Positions 25,874 to 44,512 of a stretch of DNA of 64,000 bases are shown here, one piece after another (the stretch's first letter is position 1; every line of letters starts with the position of its first letter). The notes beneath the pieces were generated by a model that had not been told where the DNA came from, did not search any database, and saw only the letters and a list, made by a program, of their open reading frames with translations. The stretch spans positions 4,060,444-4,124,443 of the forward strand of contig CM046457.1 of assembly GCA_025506515.1 (NCBI GenBank), written 5' to 3'. The position numbers and the translations under genes were made by a program. The stretch comes from Flaveria trinervia (taxonomy: Eukaryota > Streptophyta > Magnoliopsida > Asterales > Asteraceae).

Positions 25874-27717
25874 ATGGAATCTTCGGATGAGGAGGGACAT
25901 ACATTTCCAGACTCTGTCTCAGGCTATATGTTCTATAATAAAGACGGCAAACCTATGTCGTTTTCAAAGTTACCCGTGCAATGGAGCGAGAATGAGAGTC
26001 TAAGTGCTAATGCACAGGCTGTATTTTTGGATGGCTATGTTGATAATGGTCTGGGAAAGTTTTACCAACAGGTGAAAGCATGGAAGTATGATATCTTAAA
26101 GACAACTCCTGTGATTTCAGTGCTCTCCAAAAATAACTATTGGATCAAGCTAGAAAAACCCAAAAAGTGTTATGAAACATTGATCAGGACAATATTGATC
26201 TTTGTGCATTGCCTCTGCTTTTTGAAACGCAAACCAGAAGCATCAAGGAAATCTTTATGGGACCACCTCTCGAAAGTTTTAAGGTATCTCTAATTACGGG
26301 TGTTATATGGGATACTAATCTTTATTTGTATGAATCCTGTAGGACTTACTCTTTCCATTTTGCAGCTTGTATGATGCAAGCGCTTCAGAGAATGATCTGG
26401 TCGATCATGTAAACTTCATTAGAGAAGCTGTAAAGAGGGATGAAGCACTGGCAAAATCTAAGGTCTGCCTTGTTTGTTAGTTTCAGTTATTCAACGTATT
26501 TTTGGATGATTACTTGTTTAGGGCGGTTCACATTTGTCTTGTTTTGTTAATTTTGAATGGTACTAGACTTTCAAGCCAATTTTTTAGTAGTTATCAAAAT
26601 TATTTTATCCATGGAGCAAAGGATTTGGATGGACTTCAATCATGTATTTTTTTCTTATAGTAATGTTCTCTAGAGGTGGCAATTTAATCCTTTTTACTTG
26701 TAAATGGGTTGTTTTGGGTTATCTTTTATCTCAAAGACTCAAACCAGTAAAACCAATAAAATAGCTTAAAAGGTTACAGTCTGGATGTGTTGAATGTTTT
26801 CCAAAGTTATTTTAATTCATAAAATCTTTTAAATCACTTTACTTAAAAAATAAATTTATATTAAAATAAATACTATCTTGTAATCATATTTGACACATTA
26901 ATAGTTTACAAAAGATCAAAATTTTTGAATAAAAAGTGGTTCATGTTAACCTAATCTGGCCCGATAGGTTTTGAAGTTTTTCAAAATTACCCATTTTACA
27001 TGTTACCCAACCAGCCTCGGCCCGTCCATATTACTACCTCTATAATGTTAATCAATTAACATTCCCATAACATGATCACAAATGTTATTGGGAACTTGAT
27101 GTCTGTAATTGAGATGAAACCTCTAGATTGGGATTGGAACTTGAAAGGAATTTGGTACGTGATATTGTTCCAAGCAACATTAATATCTAATAGATTTTCT
27201 AGGTATGAGCAAGAATGCAAGAACCAATTTTTTTATAGTATATATTGTTGGTTAAAATCATGAACACTGCATGACTATTTCATCCATGAATTATGCTGGT
27301 CAAATTGAAACTTGTAGTTATGAGATGTCAGAACTTGATATGAGAATTGCATAATTTGATTTTTTATTTATTTCGAACATTGGTTTGAGGTTGACTCTGA
27401 ATGAGTGGAACAGTTTTTGGCTGCATTTTTGGATGATCCTAGAAAGAGGAAATCTCTTCATGAGGTATAATATGGCTTCCAGTTTGTCTTCCTTTTTCCC
27501 TGATTGCTTTGTTATGATGTCTTGACATTTTTTAATTGACCGATGTGTAGGATGTTGGAACAGCTACAAAACCTAGCTTTATAGTGGATGGTATGAATGA
27601 CGAAACACAAGATGATGACATCATCACTAATCAGATTGAAGATAGCCTCTCTGATGAGGAAGAATATCCTTTTGATTCAGTTTGTGCAATATGTGATAAT
27701 GGTGGTTCACTTACCTG
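25874..27717 (+). pseudogene. EDM2-like N-terminal exons
   Basis: Four exons that are still open. The ATG at 25874 starts MESSDEEGHTFPDSVSGYMF, the usual EDM2 start. Next come KLPVQWSENES, QVKAWKYDI, ISVLSKNNYWIKLEKPKK, SLWDHLSKVL (exon 25874-26283), then ENDLVDHVNFIREAVKRDEA (26366-26462), FLAAFLDDPRKRKSLHE (27414-27464) and an acidic stretch ending at the start of the first PHD finger, CAICDNGGSLT (27551-27717). All four junctions keep phase. In this family the region mediates protein contacts, and no enzymatic motif is expected. Confidence 0.85.
26671..27042. repeat. MITE-like element in EDM2-like intron
   Basis: Starts TAGAGGTGGCAAT and ends ATTACTACCTCTA, near-perfect inverted ends, with the interior motifs (GGGTTGTTTTGGGTTA, ACCCAACCAGC) of the same family. 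No target-site duplication was found. Related but less well bounded sequences lie at about 28240-28640, 29300-29590, 39580-39850, 41400-41560, 42240-42545 and 60800-61010. Confidence 0.5.
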
Positions 27718-29617
27718 GTATGCTTGTTTTTTTTGTTATTTGTAAGTTGTAACAATAATTTTTACTTTTTTCCCCATCTTTTATGCTATCTTTGTTTCCA
27801 GATGTATGCTTAGTAACTTCATTTCTTATACTATGGCATATCGACCATATTGAAGAGACTTGGTTGAAACCAAGCTTTTTGAATAGAGTGTTTGGCCTAT
27901 TGTGTTTATCTAGTGATTTAATGTTGAAAAATACATGTTTGGGATTCTAATGTATCAATCATGAGGACAATTAGAGCCAACGGTTTCAAGAAATGTATAT
28001 TGAGAAATGATACATATGCCTAAAGATATGCGTAATGCCACTTGGTAGCCATCTATGTTAATTTGAGGAATTGAGCTTTTTTAGAACTCACTGATGGATG
28101 GTAAAGGCTGAATAGCATATGTATCATTTTTCTTGTTCATTTTATGTTTTGTGCCCAGAATTGATGCGCATCTTAACATTATGTAATATAGTGCTCTAGT
28201 TTTCGTTTTGGGTTTTCTTGGAAACTACGCGTGAAAGTTCGGGCAATAGTTTTGACCCATTTACTTAAATTTTGATGGTAGCCTTCAGAACTCAGATATA
28301 TACAAAACGGGTTGATTTGGGTTAAATTATTTCTTTAAGTGGTCAAGACTTTAGAACTGAGTTAAACAAAACAAGTCAAATGAGTCGGAAGTGACCCCAA
28401 GTATTTTCAAATGCTTATAGCCTCTTAGATTGCTTATTAGAAGAACATAGAGCAATTCTGCAATGCCTTTATATTATAGTAGAAATAGCTCTGAAATTAT
28501 ATATATTACATTAGTTATTAGCTATTAATAAAATTCAATGGAAAAGGAACAGAAAACATTAAGGGTGAACCTGAACCATGTAACCAGCATTAAAGATTAG
28601 ACCCAAACTGTTTTGACCTATTACCCAACCTGCCTGGCCCAACCATTTGCCATGTAGTAAGCTATTGCATGTGTAATTTCACTTGATGGTTTTCTGATGG
28701 ATTTAGTCATCCATTGCAGTTGTGAAGATGAATGTTTCAGGTCTTTTCATGCAACCCCAGATGCGGTACAAGATTCCATATGTGAATCTCTTTGTTTAAC
28801 TTCTGAAGAGTTGGAGGTTCTTATATATTGGTTTTGGATGATATCAGTTTATAAATTGTGTTTTATTAATTGTTCTTTTCAATCTTTATAGTTTTTATGT
28901 TGGTTGTCTTTAGTCATCTAGTCATCTCCCATCTGTATTTGTTTGCAGGATCTGGATCAACGATAATATAAATGCGAGAATTGTAAGTATAGTCTGCACC
29001 AGTGCTTTGTTTATGCTGAACTAGTTCTTCTGATAAATCTTCGAATACAGAGGTATGTAATACCTGAAAATCAATCCATTTTCATGATCTGTTTTTTATT
29101 ATCTTTAACAAATGTTTACATGTCCTGTTTGAGAGAGTTTTTTTTAATCTTGATATATTTACGTGAAAAAATATTACATTTCTTATTTGACTGGTTTCTT
29201 TTTAGTGGCCTTTGTTTGAATTACTTCTTTTGTATTAGAGTGGTCACTTTTGTGGTTTTCATATGTATCTGTATTATAATGTTCTTTTCTTTATGGAAAA
29301 TATACAAATGTGAAAGTGGGTTTGCGTTGAAACAAGTCATTTTGTATCAGTTCAAATGGGTTGAACCACAAATACTTTTTGTCCACTTTTTAACAAAATG
29401 ATAAATAACTAGTGCGTTGATTACTTGATTATGATTACCATTACTATATTTTTGTAGTTATAATTTGAATCCTTTGAATATGAATGATTTAGGAGGTTGT
29501 ATGCATTAAAGTACAGACTTTAGGCAACTTTCAACCTGTTTCTTTTTAGCTAATTCTTATATAATGACACGTTTGAGATGTAACCCAAGCCAAAACGGTC
29601 TATTCATAAGTAAATGA

Positions 29618-30331
29618 TGTTGGGTATGTTTTTGGGCCAATGAAGAAAAACCCAACAAATACTCATTTGTATGGCCCATCATCATTAGCCCACTAGGGTT
29701 ATGATAGAATAAAAGTGCAGGGATTGTAATTAGAATTATGATCAATACACACAAAGTTGAATACAAGGGTTTGAAAGAGTTTTGAGGAGAAAAGAAAATT
29801 CCCGTCACTTTCTGCACAGTCTCGAAAATCTATCTTTTCCCGGAGATTGAACGGTTGGATCATCTTGAAATTTGGACAGAAGCTTCACAACACCTGGACG
29901 TCAATATCCAACGGTTGGTTTCGTTAAATCAGGTCTGGAAGTCGGGTTTTACAGCCTCTGTTCGCATCTGCAGATTTGGTGATATCTCTTCTTCTTCTTT
30001 GTCATTGAATGCCTATACTTGATGTTACTTGCTTCCAAGTGTATGATGATGTTGTATGCCTCTAGTGTATCTAGAGAGGACCTTGTATTGCTCTTTATTT
30101 TGGTGATAGTGGATTTGAAGTGGCTCTAGTAGTCCCGTGGTTTTTACTCTCGTCTTGAGAGTTTTCCACGCTAAAATTGTTGTCTCCTTGTTGTTTTGGA
30201 TTGGTATACCCTACTTGCTATTTTTGCACCATCACAGGTTCAAACAGGTCGGGGAGGTTTTGACCAAACGAAGGTTAATTCCGCATTTGTTGTTACCGTT
30301 TGTGGTCGGGTAAACCGATTTTTCCCCAATA
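29618..30331 (+). repeat. Copia-2 left LTR
   Basis: 714 bp, TGTTGGG to CCCCAATA, paired with 37573-38286. Confidence 0.9.
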
Positions 30332-30334
30332 GAG

Positions 30335-30347
30335 TGGTATGAGAGCC
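30335..30347 (+). other. Copia-2 primer-binding site
   Basis: TGGTATGAGAGCC, three bases after the left LTR, one base different from the common plant Copia site complementary to initiator tRNA-Met. Confidence 0.85.
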
Positions 30348-31541
30348 ATTGGCTCTTGATTTTGGGGTTTAGAAACTTGTTTGAAGGATGGATGCTAATA
30401 CAACTAGGATGGTTAATTTGAATGGTTCTAATTATCATGTTTGGAAAGGCAAGATGGAAGACTTACTTTATGTGAAAGATTATTATATGTCTGTTTTTAG
30501 TACTGATAAGCCAGAGGATAAAACAGAGCAAGAATGAAATATCTTGCACAGAAAGGTTTGTGGTTATATTCGCCAATGGGTTGATGATAATGTTTTTAAC
30601 CATATTAGTGGGAAGACTCATGCTCGTACTTTGTGGACCAAGCTTGAGGAATTGTATGCTCAAAAGACCGAAAACAATAAATTATTTTTGATCAAACAAT
30701 TGATAAACTTGAAATATCATGATGGTACTGCTGTTACTGATCATTTGAATGTTTTTCAGGGTATTATTAATCAGCTTGCAGGAATGGGTATCAAGTTTGA
30801 AGATGAGATACAAGGTCTATTGTTGCTTGGTACTTTACCGGATTGTTGGGAGACTTTTAGGACATCATTGTCCAACTCTGCACCAAATGGTATTATTACT
30901 ATGGAAATGGCTAAGAGTAGTATTTTGAATGAAGAGATGAGGAGCAAGTCACAAGGTTCCTCTTCATATTCTGAGGCCTTAGTTACAGAAAGCAGGGGGA
31001 GAAGTCAAAGTAGAGGTTTGGGTCACAAAGCGAAGCATCGTAGTAAATCTAAAGGAAAGTTTGATGATTATGAATGCTATTATTGTGGTAGAAAAGGACA
31101 CATTGTCCGTTACTACAGACAATTGAAAAGGGAGAACAAGAAGGCCAATTACAACAAGCAAAAGAACAACAAGAAAGATGATTCCGGTAATGATACTGCT
31201 GAAGTTAACACTGCTACCAAAGAGTTCCTTATTTGTTATGATTATGACATGGTGAACATTGCACATGATGACTCGAGTTGGGTTGTTGACAGTGGTGCTA
31301 CTTGTCATGTGACATCACAAAGGGATTTTTATACATCTTACACTCCTGGTGATTTTGGTAATGTTAAGATGGGCAATAGTGGGCTATCAAAGATTGTTGG
31401 TATTGGAGACATTTGTTTGAAGTTTGACACTAGGATGGAGTTGGTTTTGCATAATGTAAAACTGTTCAAGATATTAGACTTAATTTGATCTTCGTAGGTT
31501 TACTCGATGATGATGGTTACTACAATACCTTTGGTGATAAT

Positions 31542-34642
<3,101 letters not shown>

Positions 34643-37572
34643 ATAATATTTGGAAACTCACTCGTGGTTCTTTAATCGTGGCAAGAGGTAAGAGAACTTC
34701 AAAATTGTACATGGCATATCCAAAAATCTCCAGAGACTCAGTTAACTCATTGGAGAATGCTGATATGACTGAATTGTGGCATAAGAGACTTGGTCATATG
34801 AGTGAAAAGGGGATGTCTTTATTATTGAAGAGAAATGTCCTGTCAGGCGTGCAAAAGATTCATTTGAAGAAGTGTTCTCACTGTCTTGAAGGAAAGCAAA
34901 CTAGAGTTTCCTTTAAGAGTCATTCTCCTTCTAGAAATGAAAGTATACTTGATTTGGTTCATTCAGATGTGTGTGGTCCTATGAGGAGTAAGTCACTTGG
35001 GGGCTGCTTATATTTTGTCACTTTTATTGATGATCATTCAAGGAAGGTTTGGGTATATACCTTGTAGAAAACGAATGTAAAAATAAGTTCATTTCTCCAG
35101 TTGAGGCTTACAGAAACAGTAAGGAGATAAATCTCACGAAGTCTAAAGATCAAGTGTTAGATGTGTTTAAGCAGTTCCATGCCTTAGTTGAGAGACAAAC
35201 TGGGAAGAAACTCAAGTGCATTCGAACAGATAATGGAGGTGAATACATTGGTCCTTTTGATGCCTATTGTAGAGAAAAAGGTATTCGACACCAGAAGACT
35301 CCTCCAAAGACACCACAGTTGAATGGTTTAGCAGAAAGGATGAATAGGACATTGGTTGAGAGAGTTAGATGTTTGCTCTCATATGCAGGGTTACCTATAT
35401 CCTTTTGGGGTGAAGCTTTGAATACTGCAGTACATGTTATTAATCTAACCCCTTGTGTTCCTTTGTCTTTTAATATTTCTAACAGGGTCTGGAGTGGCAA
35501 AGATGTTTCATATGATTATTTGTGGGTGTTTGGATGCAAGGTTTTTGTGCATATTCCTAAAGATGAAAGGTCAAAGCTTGATGTGAAGTCTAAGCCTTGT
35601 ATATTCCTTGGTTATGGTCAAGATGAATTCGGATATAGGTTATATGATCCAATTCTGAAGAAACTTATTAGAAGTCATGATGTTGTGTTTATGGAAGATC
35701 AAGGTTTGAAAGATATTGAGAAGACAAAGATAGTTCTTCAATACAGTGATAATCTTTCCGATTTAGACCTGATTCCTCCTCACATAATGGAGATGACATT
35801 CAAAATGAAGAACAACATGATGCAGATAATACAGATATTCCAAAATAGGAAGTGTTGGATGATAATTTTCATCCAGAGTTACCAATACCTGATATTTCAC
35901 CATTTGTTCCACTCAGACGGTCTACCAGAGATCGTCATCCTTCCACCCGTTTTTCTCATGATGAGTATGTCTTACTCACTGATGGGGGAGAGCCCGAATG
36001 TTATAAAGAGGCTATAGAAGATGAGCATAAAAAGGAGTGGCTTGAAGCTATGCAAGATGAGATGAATTCCTTGCATGAGAATAATACTTTCGAGTTGGTG
36101 AAGTTGCCTAAGGGAAAAAGAGCTTTGAAGAACAAATGGGTCTATAAAATGAAGCCAGATGAACATACCTCTAAGCCTAGGTACAAGGCTAGATTGGTGG
36201 TTAAAGGGTTCACTCAGAAAAAGGGTATTGATTTTGAAGAGATTTTCTCTTCTGTCGTGAAGATGAGTTCCATTCGGGTGATTCTTGGTTTGGCTGCTTG
36301 TCTTGATCTTGAGGTTGAGCAAATGGATGTCAAGACAGCATTCCTTCACGGTGACTTAGATAAAGAAATCTACATGGAGCAACCTGAAGGTTTTCAGGTC
36401 AAGGGTAAAGAAGACTATGTTTGTAAACTACAGAAAAGTCTTTATGGGTTGAAGCAAGCATCAAGGCAGTGGTACAAGAAGTTTGAATCAACTATGGGGA
36501 AGCAAGGCTACCGAAAGACTGCTTCAGATCACTGTGTTTTCTATCAGAGGTTTGGTGACGATGATTTTATCATTTTATTGCTTTATATTGATGGCATGTT
36601 GATTGTTGGCAGGAATGTAAAGAGAATTGTGCAGCTGAAAAAAGAATTGAGCAAGTCTTTTGCTATGAAAGACTTGGGGCCAGCAAAACAAATTCTTGGC
36701 ATTCGGATTGCTAGAGATAGAGCTTCAAAGAAGTTGCACATGTCACAAGAACAATACATTAAGAAGGTGCTTGGTATATTCAACATGGATAAAGCTAAAG
36801 TGGTGAGTACACCTCTAACTCCCAACTTTAAGCTAACTGATGAAGATTGCCCTTCTTCTAAGGAGGAAATTGAAGAAATGGATGGTGTCTCGTATGCCTC
36901 AGCATTTGGAAGTTTGATGTATGCTATGGTCTGTACAAGACTTGATATTGCCCATGTTGTAGGTGTTGTTAGTCGGTTCCTGTCAAATCCTGATAAGAAG
37001 CATTGGGAAGCAGTTAAGTGGATTCTTAGATATCTATGTGGTACCTCCAAATTGGGTATAAATTTTGGCAATGGAAAGCCGGTGCTTATAGGTTATACAG
37101 ATTCTGATATGGCGGGTAACAAAGACAACATGAAGTCCACTTCTTGATATTTGATGACTTTTGCAGGGGCAGCTATGTCATGGCAATCAAGACTGCAAAA
37201 GTGTGTTGTTTTGTCTACCACTGAGGCTGAGTACATTGCAGCAACAGAAGCGTGCAAAGAACTGTTGTGGTTGAAAGGATTTATGCAAGAGCTTGGCTTT
37301 ATGCAACAACGATACATGGTTTTTTATGATAATCAAAGCGCAATTCACCTTGCTAAGGACTTTAAGTATCGCAAGAGAACAAAACATATTGATGTGAAGC
37401 ATTATTGGATTAGAGATGTTGTTGAAGACAAGAAGCTTGAACTTGAAAAGGTTCACACCAATGATAATGGTTCCGATATGTTGACTAAAGCTTTAGCAAG
37501 AGAGAAGTTGAAGATGTGTTGCTCCATCGCTGGGATGGCTAGCTTTTCTTCATAGGCCAAAAGGAGGAGATT

Positions 37573-38286
37573 TGTTGGGTATGTTTTGGGCCAATAAAGA
37601 AAACTCAACAAATACCCATTTGTATGGCCCATTATCATTAGCTCACTAGGGTTATGATAGAATAAAAGTGCAGGGATTTTAATTAGAATTATGATCAATA
37701 CACACAAAGTTGAATACAAGGGTTTGAAAGAGTTTTGAAAAGAAAAGAGAATTCCCGTCACTTTCTGCACAGTCTCGAAGATTTGTCTTTTCCCGGAGAT
37801 TGAACGGTTGGATCATCTTGAAATTTGGACAGAAGCTTCAAAACACTTGGGCGTCGATATCCAACGGTTGGTTTCGTTAAATCAGGTCTGGAAGTCGGGT
37901 TTTACAGCCTCTATTCGCATCTGCAGATTTGGTGATATCTCTTCTTCTTCTTTGTCATTGAATGCATATACTTGATATTACTTGCTTCCAAGTGTATGGT
38001 GATAGTTGTATGCCTCTAGTGTATCTAGAGAGGACCTTGTATTGCTCTTTATTTTGGTGATAGTGGATTTGAAGTGGCTCTAGTAGTCCTGTGGTTTTTA
38101 CTCTCGTCTTGAGAGGTTTTCCACGTTAAAATTGTTGTCCCCTTGTCGTTTTGGATTGGTATACCTTACTTGCTATTTTTGCACCATCACAGGTTCAAAC
38201 AGGTCGGGGAGGTTTTGACCAAACGAAGATTAATTGCGCATTTATTGTTACCGTTTATGGTCGGGTAAACCGATTTTTCCCCAATA
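37573..38286 (+). repeat. Copia-2 right LTR
   Basis: 714 bp, preceded by polypurine tract AAAAGGAGGAGATT and followed by AATAA, the near-match to AATGA at the left flank. Confidence 0.9.
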
Positions 38287-41200
38287 AATAAATCAAAAAT
38301 TCTACCTTTAGGGATTGCAAATGAGTTCCAAAATCAATGCGTACTCTGGTAGCATGTTTTTGTACAGTTGAAAATTTTGATTATTATATGATGTTAAAGC
38401 ATGAATGAAGCTTCCACTCTACATGCATTATGCATTTGAGTTAACTAGAAGAACTTATATTAGTCCATCTACAACGTTGGCACCAATATTGACATGAATT
38501 TATTATAAGAAAGGAGTCTTTTTGGACTCTTTTTAACTCCAAATTAAGTGTACACTAACTAATTCGAATTACATATTGATGTATATCATTTGATTTCTTT
38601 TATGTATCTCATTTTATTTAGTTTATGTATCATATTAAAAGAACATTTGTTTAATTTTAGTTACTTATCTAGTTATGAATACTTATTTTTAACAATAATA
38701 AATGGTTAAAAATAGACAAAAAATCATATGTTAATAGTGGGTTCATTCTAAAGGGATTAATGAGGTTATTATAGCATCTTTATACAAATTGTGTTTCACT
38801 TTTTATAATAAATGCTTAGCAGTTATACTCATAATACATGAAGGGTCTAAAATAAAAGCTCATTATTTGCAAGTGTTGAGTCAGATCCTTTTAAACTTTT
38901 GGTGTAATGAATAATGTTGCACCAAATTTTGCTAGTACAAACCACTATTTATCACGGTTGTATTGTTAGGCGTGAACTTTAGAGATGAAAGCTTAATTCT
39001 ACATCGAATTTAGTGTTTTGTAATCCTTTGTTGTGACTCTTATGGTCTTTCCAATCATCTTATTAAATCGGTACGGGTTGTAGGTATTTCGTTGTTGTTC
39101 TGCAACTTGTGGCCATTTTTATCACCCAGAATGTGTAGTGAAATTGCTCCAAAGGGATGATGAAGTAGAACAACATGCTCTAAAAGTAAAAATTGCTGCA
39201 GGAGATCCCTTCATATGTCCAGCTCACAAATGTGTTGTCTGTAAGCTAACAGAAAATGAAAACGTTAAAGATTTGCAGTTTTCTACTTGCAGGCGGTGTC
39301 CAAAATCTTATCACAGGAAATGTTTGTCGAGGTACTTCATACAATCTCTTCACAAGTTATTTTCAACTGTCTTTTAATTGATTTTGAACATTTCATTGGG
39401 TTTTTTGGTCTTTTTGCAATGATATTATGTTTGAACATCAAATTGGTGATGATGATGATGATGAAGTCAGGGCTTGGAATGGACTTTTGCACAAGTCTCG
39501 TGCACTGATATATTGTGTGTAAGTTTGTAAACTTCTAATTAGAGGACAAGAGGTAAAATTGTGTATCTATGAATAGGTCAGTTCTTAAACAAAAACAATT
39601 AGCTTAAATAGAAAAAAGGTAAAATAGGTCAGAAGTTGGCTAAAGTTTACTTTGAATAAAGAAAACCTTTTAAAGCATTTAATTCAAAAAAGCTAAATTA
39701 TTATTGAAATCTAATATATTTTGGTGATCATGTTTGACAATCTAGGTATTTACAAAGAAGTTGTAGATTTTACCTAGGACTTGTTCTAAATTATTTTTAA
39801 ATGGGTAAGATAAAACTAATCAACCTAAAAAGGTGAAGGGTAAATTGGGTGGAAAGTCTTTTACTTAAACCATGAAGAGTACTTTTATATTTGATTATAT
39901 GTTAATTGTGTTACATTGGGGATCTATATATAGAATAATATTACTCTTGAATACCTTCTAGATGTGACAAATATATTACTAGTCTAATATTCTCTCGCAA
40001 GGTAAGGATGAGAATGCTTTGTAGCTTGGAATGTAAAGAGTTTTTTTTGGTGATACGGTGATGAGTTTTTGCAGAACGCCTATTTAATTTTAAACCATAT
40101 AGTATTATTATTGTTTCTACGGGGATTTGGCTATTGTGAGCAGCTTGTGTGAGGAACAAAGATTGTACGTGACAACTAGGATTTTGAGCTAGGATTTTGG
40201 AGTGCAGAAATCTGTATGTAAAGAATCACAAAGAACCGCTTTAACTATTGTACAATTTATTATATAAATTGATCAAAATGCTTTTGATTTTTATACTTTT
40301 AAGATATATTTAAAGAATACTATATTTATAATTATTTTAATATGTGCATATAAGCACTCACATTATATTGCATATATGCACACTATAAAGTTTATTAGAA
40401 GAATTGAGGAGGGAGGTGATATAATCAAAGAATCAATGGAAAGATAGAATCAAACTATCCTTTTTTAGTTTTACCATATTTATTGAAGCGTTATGTACAT
40501 TGCTTATGCGGTTTTTAGTAATTCAGTAATATTTGTTTATGTATGGATATATATATATGTACATAGATACATATATATACCTACATATATGGGTTGAATG
40601 TTGCTTAAAAATAATTAGCTAAACGGGATCTGGTTAAAATGGGTTGAAGGTTGCTTAAAGTGTATTTTAATAAATCCAAAACCTCCTAAAGCATTTAATT
40701 CAAAAGATGTGATTCTTATTAGGCGTAGTTGTTGAAGGTTGAGCCTTGGGGCTAGGCACAAGGAGCTTAAACAGTGAGCAGTTTTTTTAAGGGAGACGTT
40801 TAGCATAAAAACCTGTTTTGTTTCATTACCTGACTGGTAAGGCTCATTACTTTGAACTAACATACATTATGGGACTTTTCAGAGAACACGAGATTGATCC
40901 TGAACTTGAGACTCCTGCAAGACCCATAATATATCAGAATGTTCTTTATAGAAAAGCACAGCAAGCAAACAAGAAGAAAGTCGCGGTCAAGTTAACAGAT
41001 GGTGGTTCAGAACACCCATTAGAGCAGTCTGTTTTAAAGTCACAGAAAGGTGTTGAAAAATCTTGTGCCCTTAAACCAGAAGGCTCTTCAAAAAAGAGAG
41101 CAGCACTTTCATCTTGTCCAGAACCTATGAAGAAACAAAAAGTAGCAGATACCTCCAAGAACCAGTTCAGGAGGAACTCATCGACAAAAGTCAAGAAGGC

Positions 41201-44200
41201 CAGCATGAATGATGCTCAAGCAACAACCTTAGGGGGTATATTATTTGATTTGTATATGCAGACAGAATAAAACAACTTGGAGGAAAATGACACTACTGTT
41301 CATAATTGCAAGCAAACTGTGGTAGCCAAATCTAAACAGACAGATGTTTTACCTCCTCTAGATGATAAATCTAAACACAGGTACTCCTTTTGTCTCACAC
41401 TGATCCATTGAAAGAAACAAGTCAAATTTGATCCATTTAACGAAACAGGTCAAATGAGCAAACAGGCTTAACTGGATGAAAGTCGTCAAAAGTGTACCTT
41501 TGAAACCTCTTATATCATTTTGTTTGAAACTTTAATTTGCTATTGCTCTAATACAATTTTTGGAACAATGTTTGGCGCTAAATATTTATGAAAAAATTAA
41601 TATTTTGGAGAAACAATGCTTTGGGTCACCCAACTATTTTGCATATGTATGGATCGATTACAGTTGTATTTAAACCTTACAAGTGAGTACTGGTTTTAAT
41701 TATAATTCATTTTGACATGTTATGCGGCCTGTTAGCAATTTTGACCTATTTTGCATGGGTATGGATTGATTACAGTTTTTTTTTTCGGACGGGTAAAAGC
41801 AAAAGATCTAGCTAAAGAGGAAACGGGTTTACGAAGTTTCAAATGGTCAGAAGTGTTGTTTTAATGTATAAACCTTCTAAACCTTTTATTTGAATAAATA
41901 ATCATTACTGCAATAATTTATTCTTTTGTCCTATGGAGAAAAAAGTACTAATTTTGCTACTCTGCTTATAACCAATTATAAACCATCAGTTTTTGTGGGT
42001 TATGAGCTTATTATATTTAAACTCCAGTTCTTACATTGCAGAATATTGGCTTTAATGAAAGAAGCTGCTTCTTGTGCTACACTTGACGAGGTGAAGAGGT
42101 ACCATTGGGGAAAAGTACCATCTACACATGCATTTTCATCAAGAGTGGACAAAACCATTATCTTAGCCAGGGTGGAGGGTTATTTGGAGGTATCTTTTTT
42201 CGTCACCCACTCACCCTTAGCTTGTTATGGGTCGTGACGGCTTATGTTTTATGCCTAATGGGTCAGATGGGTTAAGTTAAAATAATCAATGAAAAAGTTA
42301 ACTGGTCGATTCTGTCTGTGTTACTGGGTGGAAGACACCCAGAATGTATTCAAATGCATAAACCCTTAATGGCTTTGTTAAGAAAATTTGACATTATTGT
42401 AGTAACGTGTTAGCCATATTTGGCCATTTTTTATATTTTAAAAAAGCAGAAAAGAGCTGACCAACCTGACCTGTTTTTATCTGAACTAAAAATTAGTCAT
42501 TTCAACCCGAACCTAACTTGAGCTCTTACCCAACCTGTCCATTTTTTCTAAGGACTTTATATAGATAATTGTTAGGCCTTAATGTACTAACATAGTAATG
42601 TGTTAATGACCCGGTTGGACAGAGTGCATACAGTATTAAATGCATGAAACAAAGCCAGTAGGATGAATAAACTATTTTGTCAGCATAATAACTTTTGGTT
42701 AACAGTTTATTTTCCAATACTAATATAATGACTATTTACATTCATTAAAGCAAACAAAGGAAAATAATCAGAACTCAGAAGTTATCATAATTTGTCAGAT
42801 CATTAATAGAAATGCGATAGGATTCATGTGCACTAGCTATACATAAAATAAAATAAAGAAAAAAGAAATTGTGTGTCAAACCAACCCAACCTATTTTGGC
42901 TCGAAGTAAAAACCAGTCATTTCAACCTAACTTTTTTGACACTTCAAGTGAATATTGTGTATCTTCTACTTTCTTAATTACTGCAGGCCATTAATTTAGC
43001 TCTAAAGAAGCTAAAAGAAGGATGCAGTGTGGAGGACATAAAGGCTATCTGTGAGCCTGGCGTCATTACTCAATTAATTTTTTTTTTGAAAGCTAAATAT
43101 TTATTGATTAGCCTTTATATGTAAGTTTAAAGTAAATCAAGAATGAAATTGGTTTCATGTTGGATCAACTCATGCTTTGATTAAATGGTTATTTAGGACA
43201 AGGTCTTCCAGTATTGGTGATAACCAGATTAAGCTAAATTATTTCATGAAGTAGATTCAATTTTAGTCTAATGGAAATTCTTGTTGGTTAGAAAGGTCAA
43301 TTTTATAAAAGTTTTGATCTAGTTTTCATGGTTTCTTTTAGTTCAAGTCAGCAAATCAAAATTTTCATCTCCTTGATATGTCCAGAGTTATGGCTCTTAT
43401 TTTTTAAGTTTCTCAAGTACACTTTCATCCTTGCTTTCTTGTTTTACTACAATTTTCGTCCCATGATACGATAGTGCACACGTGGCTGGGAAATTTGAGC
43501 AAGAAATGCGATACCCTCAGATGTTAGTGAAAGGACTAAATCTTTAACTTTGGGCATACCGCATAGATTTAAAGTGTAAAATGAATTGAAGGAACCAAAT
43601 CCGTAAATTTAGACTATTTATAGTCTTAATGTGCTGTTTGGTTTGATATTTGCATGCTGAATTTTGAGCACACTTTCTATGGTTTCTTTCTTTTTGTGCC
43701 TTGTAGGTTAGACTCAGAGTGTACCTTGCGCCATTTATGCATGGAATGCGATATACACCCTTCCGTCGTCATTTTACAAAAGTTGAAAGTTGGAACAGGT
43801 GACTGACCTTTGATCTATGTATACTCTATTTGTATCAAATGTTTCTTGTTTCACTTTTGATTCTCGAATGTATTTTATATTTGTGTTATTTGAATGTTTA
43901 GATAGTTGAAAGGCTTCAATGGTATATTGAAGATGGTGACATGGTAAGAAGTTACCTGTTTACTTCTAATTAACAATTTGGATTATTGTTTTGTGGGCAC
44001 ATGTTATATATACATAAACATGCATAAATATATACATTATACATATATTTACGTGTGTGTGCATCGTTAAAACTTACAGATTCTGCGTATGCTTTTGTTT
44101 TCTCATGAACAGGTAGTTGATTTTTGTTGTGGAGCAAATGACTTTAGTTGCCTTATGAAAAAACAGCTTGATGAGATGGGGAAGATGAAGTGCTCATACA

Positions 44201-44416
44201 AAAATTTTGATATTACGCAACCGAAGGTTAGGTTATACAAGCACTTTTGATTTCCTATTTTTGTAGATTAGTATTTCGATTATGGATACAAATTTTATAA
44301 ATTTTAGTAATTATTTATTTTCTTGAATAAAATGATTGTGGTTTTAAGCAATCAACATTCACTATCGATGTCTTTAACATGCTCTATGTGTTTGTGTTGT
44401 TTCTTTAAACTATACA

Positions 44417-44428
44417 ATATATATATAT

Positions 44429-44512
<84 letters not shown>

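Noticed and set aside
36583..37071. 162-codon minus-strand frame within Copia-2 RT
   Set aside because: Antisense shadow of the reverse transcriptase region.
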